Shown here: positions 1 through 6,063 of the stretch, one piece after another
Layout of the letters: every line of letters starts with the position of its first letter
Numbering within the stretch: the first letter of the stretch is position 1
Assembly: GCA_009784355.1 (NCBI GenBank)
Contig: WRBU01000062.1
Span: forward strand, 1 to 6,942
DNA: 6,942 bases
Reading direction: 5' to 3'
Origin: Defluviitaleaceae bacterium
Lineage (GTDB): Bacteria > Bacillota > Clostridia > Lachnospirales > WRAX01
Notes under the pieces: generated by a model
Databases searched by the model: none
The model's input: the letters and a program-made list of their open reading frames with translations, nothing else
Told to the model about the DNA's origin: nothing
Position numbers and translations under genes: made by a program

Positions 1-1544
1 ACTCCGTTTTCCAGCCGCCAAATTATTTGACCCCGCCCAAAACTGCCGCTGTCTATCGGCATTGTTATTTGATGTCCTTTTGCGGCAAGTTGCTGCGCAA
101 TATGCTTTGGAAAGCTATGCTCTACTTCAAACTTTTTGTCTGCCGTCCACTGCCAGCGTGGTGCATCAAGAGCTTGCTGGGGATTAAGTTTATGGTCAAT
201 AGTGTTTTGAATTACTTGCAGATGCCCTTGCGGCTGCATATATCCGCCCATAACGCCAAAAGACCCTATTGGTCTGCCGCCTTTGGTCAAAAATCCCGGT
301 ATAATAGTGTGATAGGTGCGCTTGCCGCCCATTAAAGCATTTGCATGATTTGGGTCAAGACTAAAGTCCGCCCCGCGGTTTTGCAGTGCAATACCCGTGC
401 CGGGAACAACTAGACCACTGCCAAAGCCCATGTAGTTACTTTGGATAAACGAAATCATATTACCCTCATCATCTGCCGCCGCAAGATAAACCGTGCCGCC
501 ACTGTCAGGCAAAATTGGTGCGGGTTGTGCAGCTGTGTCTGTAATTTGAGCCCGCAATTTTTCAGCATATTTTTGAGAAAGAAACTCATCAATGCTCGCT
601 TTCATGTGGGCTGGGTCGGTTATTGCCGCCTTGCCCACAGCAAATGCCAGCTTCATCGCTTCAAAAGAGCGGTGATAGTCCACGTCTTCGTATCCTGACA
701 GTATATTCAAGGCAAGCAAGGCGACTAATCCTTGTCCATTAGGCGGAATTTGCCACACGTCGTAGCCACGGTAATTCACCGAAATTGGGTCAACCCAAAG
801 CGCTTCATGCGCCGCAAGGTCATTTGCGGTTAAATATCCGCCATGTTTTGCACAAAAATTTGCGATAGCTTTTGCAAGCCCGCCACGATAAAAGCTCTCT
901 GCATTCGTCTTACCAATTTCTTCCAGAGTTTTTGCATGAGTATCAGATTTCCATATTTCACCAATTTGTGGTGGTTTTCCATTTGGTGCAAAAGTTTTAA
1001 ACCAATGGTCAAATTCTACACCCTTATCCTTCAAATTTGCAGCATATGCTTTAAAACCGCCTTGCCAATATTTACCTACTGTTGGAGAAATTGGATGCCC
1101 AAAGCGAGCATACTCCACAGCGGGCGCAAGGCATTGTTCAAGAGTTAGTTTTCCAAAACGCTTGTTAAGAGCCGCCCATGCCGCAGGCGCACCCGGTACT
1201 GTAACAGGCTCAAAGCCAAATTTTGGCATGGTTTCGTGCCCTTTTGCTTTTACAGCATCAATACTAATGCTCTCTGGTGATTTTCCAGAGCCATTAAGTC
1301 CGTGCAGCTTGCCGCCAGCCCACAATAGGGCAAAAACATCACCGCCAATGCCGTTTGAGGTGGGTTCAACAACGGTAAGGCAGGCAGCCGTTGCAATAGC
1401 TGCATCTATTGCATTGCCTCCTTTTTTCAAAATATCCAAACCAGCTTGAGCAGCTAAAGGATGCGATGTAGCAATCATACCTTTTTTAGCATAAACCGCC
1501 GTACGCGATGATGCATAAGGGTTGTATAATGCACTAAAATCCAT
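1..1544 (-). CDS. Gamma-glutamyltransferase family protein (3' end cut by window edge)
   Basis: This is a member of the Ntn-hydrolase gamma-glutamyltransferase family, which transfers or hydrolyses gamma-glutamyl groups (for example of glutathione) and matures by self-cleavage before a catalytic threonine. The 514 codons in the window are open without interruption. Visible hallmarks are the PTSNGIGGDVF segment (residues 61-71), a GGTVYLAAAD segment placing the likely nucleophile at Thr351, the YMGFGSG loop (371-377), and a Gly-Gly pair in FGVMGGYMQ (429-437). The reading reaches RLENG, where family members usually need only a short further tail, so roughly 15-20 residues are probably missing. 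There is no signal peptide, so the protein is probably cytoplasmic. It resembles the YwrD-like branch more than secreted Ggt: the region after GGKRTYHTIIPGF lacks the usual Ser-Ser. The ATG at 1544 is chosen because AGGAGGG lies 5 nt upstream. The family call is firm; the substrate is unknown. Confidence 0.93.
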   Translation of the reverse strand, partial: MDFSALYNPYASSRTAVYAKKGMIATSHPLAAQAGLDILKKGGNAIDAAIATAACLTVVEPTSNGIGGDVFALLWAGGKLHGLNGSGKSPESISIDAVKAKGHETMPKFGFEPVTVPGAPAAWAALNKRFGKLTLEQCLAPAVEYARFGHPISPTVGKYWQGGFKAYAANLKDKGVEFDHWFKTFAPNGKPPQIGEIWKSDTHAKTLEEIGKTNAESFYRGGLAKAIANFCAKHGGYLTANDLAAHEALWVDPISVNYRGYDVWQIPPNGQGLVALLALNILSGYEDVDYHRSFEAMKLAFAVGKAAITDPAHMKASIDEFLSQKYAEKLRAQITDTAAQPAPILPDSGGTVYLAAADDEGNMISFIQSNYMGFGSGLVVPGTGIALQNRGADFSLDPNHANALMGGKRTYHTIIPGFLTKGGRPIGSFGVMGGYMQPQGHLQVIQNTIDHKLNPQQALDAPRWQWTADKKFEVEHSFPKHIAQQLAAKGHQITMPIDSGSFGRGQIIWRLENG

Positions 1545-1557
1545 AAATGCCCTCCTA

Positions 1558-1661
1558 ATACTAATCCTAGATTAAAACATAGAGTGCCGACCGAGTAGCA
1601 AAATCAAAGATTTTGCGTTTAGCGAGGGAGAGCAGTCTATGATTTTAATCAGGATTAGTAT
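1558..1661. repeat. 104-bp imperfect palindrome, MITE-like, in the transferase leader
   Basis: The outer 11-bp arms (1558-1568, atactaatcct; 1651-1661) are perfect inverted repeats. Pairing continues through gattaaaa (1570-1577 with 1643-1650) and catag (1578-1582 with 1637-1641). The centre is another perfect hairpin, gcaaaatc (1598-1605) with gattttgc (1609-1616) around AAA. Nearly the whole element can therefore fold as one stem with an internal bulge. TA occurs just outside CTAATCC...GGATTAG at both ends, which fits a TA target duplication as made by IS630/mariner-type transposases. That origin is inference: no transposase is present and no second copy is in the window. It lies between the transferase promoter and its ribosome binding site (1550-1556), so it would be transcribed as a leader hairpin. 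Confidence 0.75.
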
Positions 1662-1676
1662 AAAACTTTTGATTTA

Positions 1677-1704
1677 ATTATAACGTCTACTTTTTTTTTG
1701 TCAA
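1677..1704 (-). promoter_or_regulatory. Consensus sigma-A promoter for the gamma-glutamyltransferase gene
   Basis: Read on the minus strand, TTGACA (1704-1699) and TATAAT (1682-1677) are separated by 16 nt. Both hexamers are perfect matches to the housekeeping consensus, and an A-tract lies in the spacer. Transcription would start near 1670, giving a leader of about 125 nt that contains the whole palindromic element at 1558-1661 before the ribosome binding site. The -35 box lies only 4 bp from the -35 box of the divergent chemoreceptor promoter. Confidence 0.85.
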
Positions 1705-1707
1705 TGC

Positions 1708-1736
1708 TTGCATTTGTTAAAAATTTGTGTTAGTAT
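1708..1736 (+). promoter_or_regulatory. Probable promoter of the chemoreceptor gene
   Basis: TTGCAT (1708-1713) and TAGTAT (1731-1736) are spaced by 17 nt, and a TG precedes the -10 box by one base (extended -10). The -35 box is a weak match. The position fits a leader of about 45 nt before the ribosome binding site at 1774-1780. It lies back to back with the transferase promoter, so a regulator bound here could affect both genes. Confidence 0.55.
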
Positions 1737-1787
1737 GTCTATTGAATACAAAACTTTTAGAGATAATGATTGCAGGAGGTAAGCGAG

Positions 1788-3707
1788 ATGTCAAAATTAT
1801 TGCGCAAATTAAAAGTGGGGGCTAGGCTATATATAATGTTTAGTTTTCTCGTAATTTTTCTTTTAATAATTGCGTATGGCGGAATAACAAGCCGCATTGC
1901 ACTTATAGAGGACTCAAATGGGATGCTCGACATTGTAAGCCAGCAAATCCAAGCTGACACTGCTACTTACGGCACTCCATCGCAAGGACTTATTGATATT
2001 GAAAACACATTAAGTAACAATATTTCAGAAATGGAAGCATCAAACCGCATGATAATTTTCATGGTTATCCTTGGTCTAGTCATTACTATACCTATTGTTG
2101 CGCTAATTGTGCGTTCCATTGTTGTGCCTTTAAGGCAAGTTGAGCATATTACACGACAAGCTACCCATGGCAACATAAATGTAAACTTACCTCCGTCATC
2201 CAATGATGAAATAGGTATTTTGGCAAATGAAATTGGGCATTTAGTTAGGGTTATAAAAGATATAACAACAGACCTAACCCGCATTAACCATGAATTTAAC
2301 ATTGTTGGCGATATCGAATACAAGGCAGATTCAAGTAAATACGAAAACTCTTTCAAAGACCTTGTAGAGAGTATAAATCAACTTTTGCACCATCAAGTCA
2401 TGGATACGCAAATGATTTTAAATACCATGGAAAAAATAAAGGCTGGGGACTTTAAGCTAGATGTGCCAGAAATGCCAGGCAAAAAGGCTATCTTGCCTCA
2501 AACTATGTATGACCTTTTAGTTACTCTTAACCGCTTTGCAAATTCTTCCCGCCTTTTGGCGAAAGATGCTTCTGCTGGTATTTTAAATAAAAATATTGAT
2601 GTAGACAGATATACCGGAAGATGGTATGATTTGGCAAACAGCCTTAACGAACTTGTGGCTGCCGTGAACGCTCCATTAACGATAATAGAAAACTCCCTCA
2701 ACGAAATGAGCAAGGGTAATTTTGAAGATGCACGTATAGAGCAAACTTTTAAAGGCTCTTTTGAAAATCTTAAAAATGCTCTTAACACAACGGAAGAAAC
2801 TACGCTAGAATACGTCAATGAAATATCGCAGATTTTATCCAGCATGGCAAAAGGTGATTTGACGGTTTCAGTTACTAAAAACTACATCGGCTCTTACGCT
2901 CCGATAGAAACTGCACTTACACAAATTCTATCTTCGTTAAATGACACGATGAATGAAATTCAATCCACCGTAAATCATGTTGCACAAGGGGCAGAGCAAA
3001 TGTCAAGCAACTCTATGGTTTTGGCGGATGGTGCATCAAAACAAACTGCCTCTATTGAAGAGTTGAGCAGCTCTTTGATGCTTGTTCATGAAAAAACCAC
3101 GCAGGCAAGCGAAAGGGCACATCAAGCAAACACTGCGGCAGCATCCTCGGAAGAATTCGCTTTGCAAGGCCGGGAAACCGTGAACACCATGTCCGAAACT
3201 TTGGATGCTTTAAAGGAATCAAGCGGACAAATTGCAAATATCGTTGGGGTTATAAACAATGTTGCTTTCCAAACCAATCTTCTTGCACTTAATGCGTCCG
3301 TTGAAGCCGCAAGGGCTGGTGAACACGGCAAAGGTTTTGCTGTGGTAGCAGACGAAGTCCGCAACCTTGCAAGCAAGTCATCAAAATCCGCTTCTGAAAC
3401 AGCAGAAATTGTGGACAGCGACTCCAAAAACCTCGCCGCAGGACTTAAAGCCGCAGAAGATGTTGTTGCCGCCTTTGAAACCATTACATCAAACATTAGC
3501 GAAATTTCTGGAATAGTTTTTGAAATAGCAGGCACATCAAACGACCAGCTGACTTCCATAACTAATATAAAAGCTGCAGTAAGCGAGATTGCAGATGTGG
3601 TAACAGATACAGCCGCCACAGCCGAAGAGTCCGCTGCAGCCAGCCAAGAATTAAGCTCGCAAGCAGAGCTTTTGCGCAATAAAATTGCTTTCTTTAAACT
3701 GCGGTAA
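1788..3707 (+). CDS. Methyl-accepting chemotaxis protein with small ectodomain and stacked HAMP-like modules
   Basis: This 639-residue membrane chemoreceptor should control CheA kinase through CheW. TM1 spans about residues 14-34 and TM2 about 88-112. Between them is only a 53-residue extracellular stretch, far below the roughly 150 residues of a four-helix-bundle sensor. A HAMP domain follows (about 110-163). Residues about 205-395 then show recurring KAGDF, SKGNF and AKGDL-type turns followed by helices, as in poly-HAMP receptors. The signalling hairpin tip (about 490-525) is canonical, with [19 protein letters not shown] and then [14 protein letters not shown]506, R509 and E512 match trimer-contact positions. 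Perfect methylation-type motifs occur at E424/E425 and E613/E614. There is no C-terminal CheR-binding pentapeptide. The start at 1788 is preferred over an upstream in-frame ATG at 1770 because AGGAGGT (1774-1780) lies 7 nt before it. The ligand is unknown. Confidence 0.95.
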   Translation: MSKLLRKLKVGARLYIMFSFLVIFLLIIAYGGITSRIALIEDSNGMLDIVSQQIQADTATYGTPSQGLIDIENTLSNNISEMEASNRMIIFMVILGLVITIPIVALIVRSIVVPLRQVEHITRQATHGNINVNLPPSSNDEIGILANEIGHLVRVIKDITTDLTRINHEFNIVGDIEYKADSSKYENSFKDLVESINQLLHHQVMDTQMILNTMEKIKAGDFKLDVPEMPGKKAILPQTMYDLLVTLNRFANSSRLLAKDASAGILNKNIDVDRYTGRWYDLANSLNELVAAVNAPLTIIENSLNEMSKGNFEDARIEQTFKGSFENLKNALNTTEETTLEYVNEISQILSSMAKGDLTVSVTKNYIGSYAPIETALTQILSSLNDTMNEIQSTVNHVAQGAEQMSSNSMVLADGASKQTASIEELSSSLMLVHEKTTQASERAHQANTAAASSEEFALQGRETVNTMSETLDALKESSGQIANIVGVINNVAFQTNLLALNASVEAARAGEHGKGFAVVADEVRNLASKSSKSASETAEIVDSDSKNLAAGLKAAEDVVAAFETITSNISEISGIVFEIAGTSNDQLTSITNIKAAVSEIADVVTDTAATAEESAAASQELSSQAELLRNKIAFFKLR

Positions 3708-3710
3708 TCA

Positions 3711-3830
3711 GCAAAAGGCGACCTAAGCGCGCCCTCACATAAGAAAGCAAAGTTGCGACCCAACCACACCGAGCCGTTTCACAATTTTGCTTTTGAATAA
3801 TGAGGTCGCACAATGAGGGTCGCCTTTTGC
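3711..3830. repeat. 120-nt long hairpin after the chemoreceptor gene, probable terminator
   Basis: The outer arms gcaaaaggcgacc (3711-3723) and ggtcgccttttgc (3818-3830) are 13-bp perfect inverted repeats. Inside, partly matched arms (gcgccctca with tgaggtcgc; aaagcaaagttg with caattttgcttt, allowing G-U) extend the stem toward a loop around 3765-3780. It begins 3 nt after the chemoreceptor stop, and a short T-run lies in the right arm, so it probably ends that transcript. The GGCGACC/GGTCGCC/TTTT core is the same as in the compact terminator at 4875-4896. The long version may be that terminator expanded by an insertion, or a separate palindromic repeat family. Confidence 0.7.
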
Positions 3831-3833
3831 AAT

Positions 3834-3872
3834 ATATCTATCCAAATTTAGCAACCCAAGCGAGGAAAATCG
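3834..3872 (+). repeat. 39-bp direct repeat, copy A
   Basis: This 39-bp stretch (beginning atatctatccaaattt and ending gaggaaaatcg) is identical to 4911-4949. Each copy follows a GGTCGCCTTTT hairpin and each is followed within about 30 nt by a purine-rich ribosome binding site and an ATG. Here the ATG opens only a 14-codon frame. The exact identity points to recent duplication or to a constrained regulatory or RNA element. Which of these holds is not decided by the sequence. Confidence 0.9.
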
Positions 3873-3900
3873 CATTAGATTACAATCAAGAGGAGCAAAA

Positions 3901-3945
3901 ATGTTCTTGCTCTGCAATTCCACTCGTGGTATAATTTTAAAATAG
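3901..3945 (+). CDS. Possible 14-codon leader peptide or remnant of a gene start
   Basis: An ATG preceded at 5 nt by AGGAG (3891-3895) opens a frame of 14 codons (MFLLCNSTRGIILK) ending in TAG. The ribosome binding site is good, and the frame stands in the same relation to the 39-bp repeat as the AraC gene start does to its copy. It overlaps the promoter of the secreted-protein gene, which argues against a conserved peptide. It may be the decayed start of a lost gene, or chance. Confidence 0.2.
   Translation: MFLLCNSTRGIILK
3907..3935 (+). promoter_or_regulatory. Promoter of the secreted-protein gene
   Basis: TTGCTC (3907-3912) and a perfect TATAAT (3930-3935) are 17 nt apart, with TG one base before the -10 box (extended -10). 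The expected start near 3942 gives a leader of about 65 nt. Confidence 0.7.
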
Positions 3946-3984
3946 GCTAGTCGCCATCATAGATAGTGGGGAAAGCCAGCCTAT
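3942..3984 (+). promoter_or_regulatory. Predicted 5'-end stem-loop in the leader of the secreted-protein mRNA
   Basis: ATAGGCT (3942-3948) pairs with AGCCTAT (3978-3984) around a 29-nt loop. The stem begins at the predicted transcription start and ends 6 nt before the AGGGGGG ribosome binding site (3991-3997). Terminal 5' stem-loops often slow mRNA decay in Gram-positive bacteria; a small ligand-responsive fold cannot be excluded. I recognise no known riboswitch core. Confidence 0.45.
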
Positions 3985-4006
3985 ATTATAAGGGGGGATT
4001 TTATCC

Positions 4007-4735
4007 ATGAAAGCTAATAAAAGAAATTTTGTTATTATAACGCCGCTTGCCTTAATAATGATTTTTGGTGTTTTTATGGTTTGCGGTTTTGGAATAGCTA
4101 CTGAAGTAGCCGCCGCAGAATCAAGGAATAGTACGAATAATACGCAAGCATCCTTTGATTTTGATGCCCTAAGACAATCAGGGAATGAAATGCGGGCAAC
4201 CTTTCCATGCAGATTTCCCAATGTTTCAGCGTCCAATTTTATTGATGTAAACTTTAATGGCTCTTGGGATAGCGTTGTAGGAAATCTTGAGATAAATTTG
4301 TTAAACGCCAATTTAAGAATTGAGTTTCATACCGATGAAATATTAGAGCGCAATAGGTGGAATAGCTCTCTTAATGACCATAGAAGAGTTTTTATAGAAA
4401 GCAGCGGATGGTCTACCGCCTACTCTATGCATACATTCGGAAGTGGCAGCTCCAGAAATAGAAATATATATGTCTGGGATAACAATTCAGCATACGATGC
4501 TTTGGTTACAATTCATGTTCCACTTTACGATAATTGGCTTTTTGAACAAGTAAATATTCATTTGGAAAATGGAAGCCTTGAAATAGATGAATCTATTAAG
4601 GAATTTTTGACTGAAAATTTGAACATAACTGTCGTGAACGGCTCTATTAATGGACACGAAACCCAACCTATAAATTTGACAGAAGCAATAGGAATAGCCC
4701 GCAATCATAGCTGGTGGAGTTGGTTTTTCCGCTAA
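4007..4735 (+). CDS. Hypothetical secreted protein, beta-rich
   Basis: This is an unrecognised 242-residue protein. A basic start (KANKR), a hydrophobic stretch at residues 8-31 and an AAA-E site near residue 37 make a Sec signal peptide. A lipobox at Cys26 is not convincing (FMVC). The mature part is rich in Asn, Ser and alternating hydrophobic residues, suggesting beta-strands. The repeated strand-turn pattern NIHLENGSLEID (183-194) and NITVVNGSINGH (206-217) recalls DUF4097-like adhesin repeats, but this is weak. The mature chain has one cysteine (Cys68) and ends in an aromatic cluster, SWWSWFFR. There is no LPxTG anchor or C-terminal membrane helix. The start has AGGGGGG (3991-3997) about 9 nt upstream. 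It is a single-gene unit with its own promoter and terminator, bracketed by the 39-bp direct repeats. A role at the cell surface is inference. Confidence 0.85.
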   Translation: MKANKRNFVIITPLALIMIFGVFMVCGFGIATEVAAAESRNSTNNTQASFDFDALRQSGNEMRATFPCRFPNVSASNFIDVNFNGSWDSVVGNLEINLLNANLRIEFHTDEILERNRWNSSLNDHRRVFIESSGWSTAYSMHTFGSGSSRNRNIYVWDNNSAYDALVTIHVPLYDNWLFEQVNIHLENGSLEIDESIKEFLTENLNITVVNGSINGHETQPINLTEAIGIARNHSWWSWFFR

Positions 4736-4874
4736 CATGAGATGAGTGTATGGTTTGCGTACAAACAGGCAAGATTCTATATTTTATCGAAGGAGTTTAT
4801 CCTCCAAATGTTAGACAATAGGTACAAATGGCAGAGAAGATAGCGTAACCGCTATAATTTTTATCTTATATGAC

Positions 4875-4896
4875 GGCGACCTTCAGGTCGCCTTTT
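4875..4896 (+). terminator. Rho-independent terminator after the secreted-protein gene
   Basis: GGCGACC (4875-4881), a TTCA loop and GGTCGCC (4886-4892) form a perfect 7-bp GC-rich stem followed by TTTT. It ends the secreted-protein transcript after a 3' untranslated stretch of about 140 nt (4736-4874), in which I see no convincing gene. The same arms form the outer stem of the hairpin at 3711-3830. Confidence 0.85.
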
Positions 4897-4903
4897 AAGT
4901 TTA

Positions 4904-4912
4904 TGATATAAT
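4904..4912 (+). promoter_or_regulatory. Extended -10 promoter for the AraC-GyrI gene
   Basis: TGATATAAT is a perfect -10 hexamer with the extended TGn motif. No good -35 box is visible because the preceding terminator occupies that place. Transcription would start near 4919, so the mRNA leader (about 73 nt) would begin inside the 39-bp repeat. A second TATAAT at 4963-4968 lacks a -35 box and looks less likely. Confidence 0.5.
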
Positions 4913-4949
4913 ATCTATCCAAATTTAGCAACCCAAGCGAGGAAAATCG
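4911..4949 (+). repeat. 39-bp direct repeat, copy B
   Basis: This copy is identical over all 39 bases to 3834-3872, with a repeat period of 1077 bp. It begins within the -10 box of the AraC gene promoter and runs into its untranslated leader. The flanks diverge on both sides apart from the shared upstream GGTCGCCTTTT hairpin arm. Confidence 0.9.
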
Positions 4950-4991
4950 TCTTCGTTTCACTTATAATTGTATCGAGAGGGGATTATTTGA

Positions 4992-5867
4992 ATGGATTGG
5001 CTAAAAGGAATGAATGATGTGGTTATTCATATCGAAGAGAATTTGTTGCATCCTATTTGTAATGCAGACTTATCACGGATTGTCGGTTGCTCTGTTTACG
5101 AATTTTCCCGCATATTCTCTTTTATGGCAGGAATGTCTGTTTCGGAGTATATTAGGCGCAGACGTTTGTCGCAGGCTGCTTTTGACATTCAAAGCGGCGG
5201 CAAAGTCATCGACATTGCTTTGAAATACTGCTATGAATCGCCCACATCCTTTACACGGGCTTTCAAAGAACTGCACGGCATATCGCCGTCGCAGGCTCGC
5301 AAGGAAGGTGTACCCTTAAAAACCTATCCGCCAATAACCTTCGTACTCACTATAAAAGGAGTGAACGAGATGAATTTTAGAATCGAGAAAAAAGACAGCT
5401 TTCAAATTATGGGGCTGGCAGGCACGGATAACCTAGACTGCAATACTTGGGGCAACGACACTCTGCCGCCATTATGGCGCAAATTTATGGATGAATACCA
5501 TCCACGCTTGCAAAATGCCGGCGGCAAAAGTTTTTATTCAATGCCTTTTGAGCAAGTAGCGGCATACGACTTTGGAAATGACCAAAACAGCACAAACATC
5601 ATTATCGGTGCCCAATATCACGGAACAAAGCCCGACGGCATGACGACTAAAACAATACCTGCCGCAACATGGGCGGTATTTACCATTACCTCGCCCACGG
5701 GCGCACCTTATGTCCCCGAGGCTTGGACTCGTGTTATAACCGAATGGTTTCCAGCAAGCGGATATTTGCGAGATGAAGAGGTGCCGAGCATGGAAGTTTT
5801 TCCTGACGGAAACGCATCTTCAAAGGATTACCAATGGGAAATATGGATGCCTGTTAAAAATCTTTAA
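4992..5867 (+). CDS. AraC-family regulator with C-terminal GyrI-like effector-binding domain
   Basis: This 291-residue transcription regulator has the Rob-like order. Residues about 8-105 form the AraC DNA-binding domain with two helix-turn-helix units: ICNADLSRIVGCSVYEFSRI in the first, and VIDIALKYCYESPTSFTRAF with ISPSQARK in the second. Residues about 127-291 form a GyrI-like (BmrR/SbmC-type) small-molecule-binding domain, starting MNFRIEKKDSFQIMGLAG and ending YQWEIWMPVKN, where the Glu of WEIW is in the place of the conserved ligand-pocket acid. Such proteins usually sense amphipathic or cationic compounds and control export or stress genes. The target here is not visible, because no transporter lies nearby. 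The start has AGAGGGGA (4976-4983) 8 nt upstream. An internal ATG at codon 127 with a strong ribosome binding site could yield the ligand domain alone. Confidence 0.94.
   Translation: MDWLKGMNDVVIHIEENLLHPICNADLSRIVGCSVYEFSRIFSFMAGMSVSEYIRRRRLSQAAFDIQSGGKVIDIALKYCYESPTSFTRAFKELHGISPSQARKEGVPLKTYPPITFVLTIKGVNEMNFRIEKKDSFQIMGLAGTDNLDCNTWGNDTLPPLWRKFMDEYHPRLQNAGGKSFYSMPFEQVAAYDFGNDQNSTNIIIGAQYHGTKPDGMTTKTIPAATWAVFTITSPTGAPYVPEAWTRVITEWFPASGYLRDEEVPSMEVFPDGNASSKDYQWEIWMPVKNL
5355..5372 (+). promoter_or_regulatory. Internal ribosome binding site and in-frame ATG at the domain boundary
   Basis: AAAGGAG (5355-5361) lies 8 nt before an ATG (5370-5372) that is codon 127 of the AraC-GyrI gene. Starting here would give a 165-residue protein made only of the GyrI-like domain. 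The site is as strong as the gene's own start site. The purine run also encodes Lys-Gly-Val, so it may be a by-product of protein sequence. Confidence 0.45.
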
Positions 5868-5926
5868 TATTACAAAACCTCCCGTCGCATGTCTGCACAA
5901 TGTACATTTTTCCGCAGTAATCCAAC

Positions 5927-5958
5927 AAAAAATCCCCTTGCTACTAGCATGGGGATTT
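5927..5958 (-). terminator. Rho-independent terminator of the minus-strand gene at 6064-6714
   Basis: On the minus strand, AAATCCCC (5958-5951) pairs with GGGGATTT (5937-5930), and inside a T-T mismatch TGCTA pairs with TAGCA around one base. The 3' arm runs into six T residues (5932-5927). On the plus strand no T-run follows, so it probably serves the minus-strand gene, although the stem could also slow transcription arriving from the AraC-GyrI gene. Confidence 0.8.
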
Positions 5959-5977
5959 GGGGTCTGGACTTGTCCCA

Positions 5978-6028
5978 GCGAGCAGCTAGGTTAGGCTTCC
6001 ACGAAGCGGCGGCAACCTAGCTGCTCGC
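5978..6028. repeat. 15-bp perfect inverted repeat with inner hairpin
   Basis: gcgagcagctaggtt (5978-5992) and aacctagctgctcgc (6014-6028) are perfect inverted repeats. Within the 21-nt loop, GCTTC (5995-5999) and GAAGC (6003-6007) form a second small hairpin. It is GC-richer than its surroundings and has no T-run on either strand, so it is not a standard terminator. It lies between convergent genes, as dispersed palindromic repeats often do. No second copy is in the window. Confidence 0.75.
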
Positions 6029-6063
6029 CGGAACGAGAATTTCAATTAAGCCCATCAAAGCTA

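Noticed and set aside
27..1449. Several plus-strand open frames (27-335, 441-698, 843-1148, 1162-1449)
   Set aside because: They lie antisense to the intact transferase gene, have no good ribosome binding sites, and their translations have no recognisable domain.
3122..3769. A 215-codon minus-strand open frame opposite the chemoreceptor 3' end
   Set aside because: The Ala/Ser-rich translation is what the antisense of receptor helices gives, and the frame begins inside the 120-nt hairpin without a ribosome binding site.
3942..4006. Riboswitch in the leader of the secreted-protein gene
   Set aside because: No conserved core of a known class (for example c-di-GMP, TPP, SAM or glycine) is visible; only one simple stem-loop is supported.
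4750..4821. A 23-codon plus-strand frame after the secreted-protein gene
   Set aside because: There is no clear ribosome binding site, it lies in the 3' untranslated part before the terminator, and I recognise no related peptide.
5773..5994. A 73-codon plus-strand frame overlapping the end of the AraC-GyrI gene
   Set aside because: It is out of frame within a well-supported gene, runs through the terminator at 5927-5958, and its protein sequence shows no recognisable feature.
5988..6018. GTTAGGC-like string in the nested palindrome, suggesting an integron attC site
   Set aside because: The string matches one core box only. The expected paired boxes with the right spacing, an integrase and a cassette array are absent.
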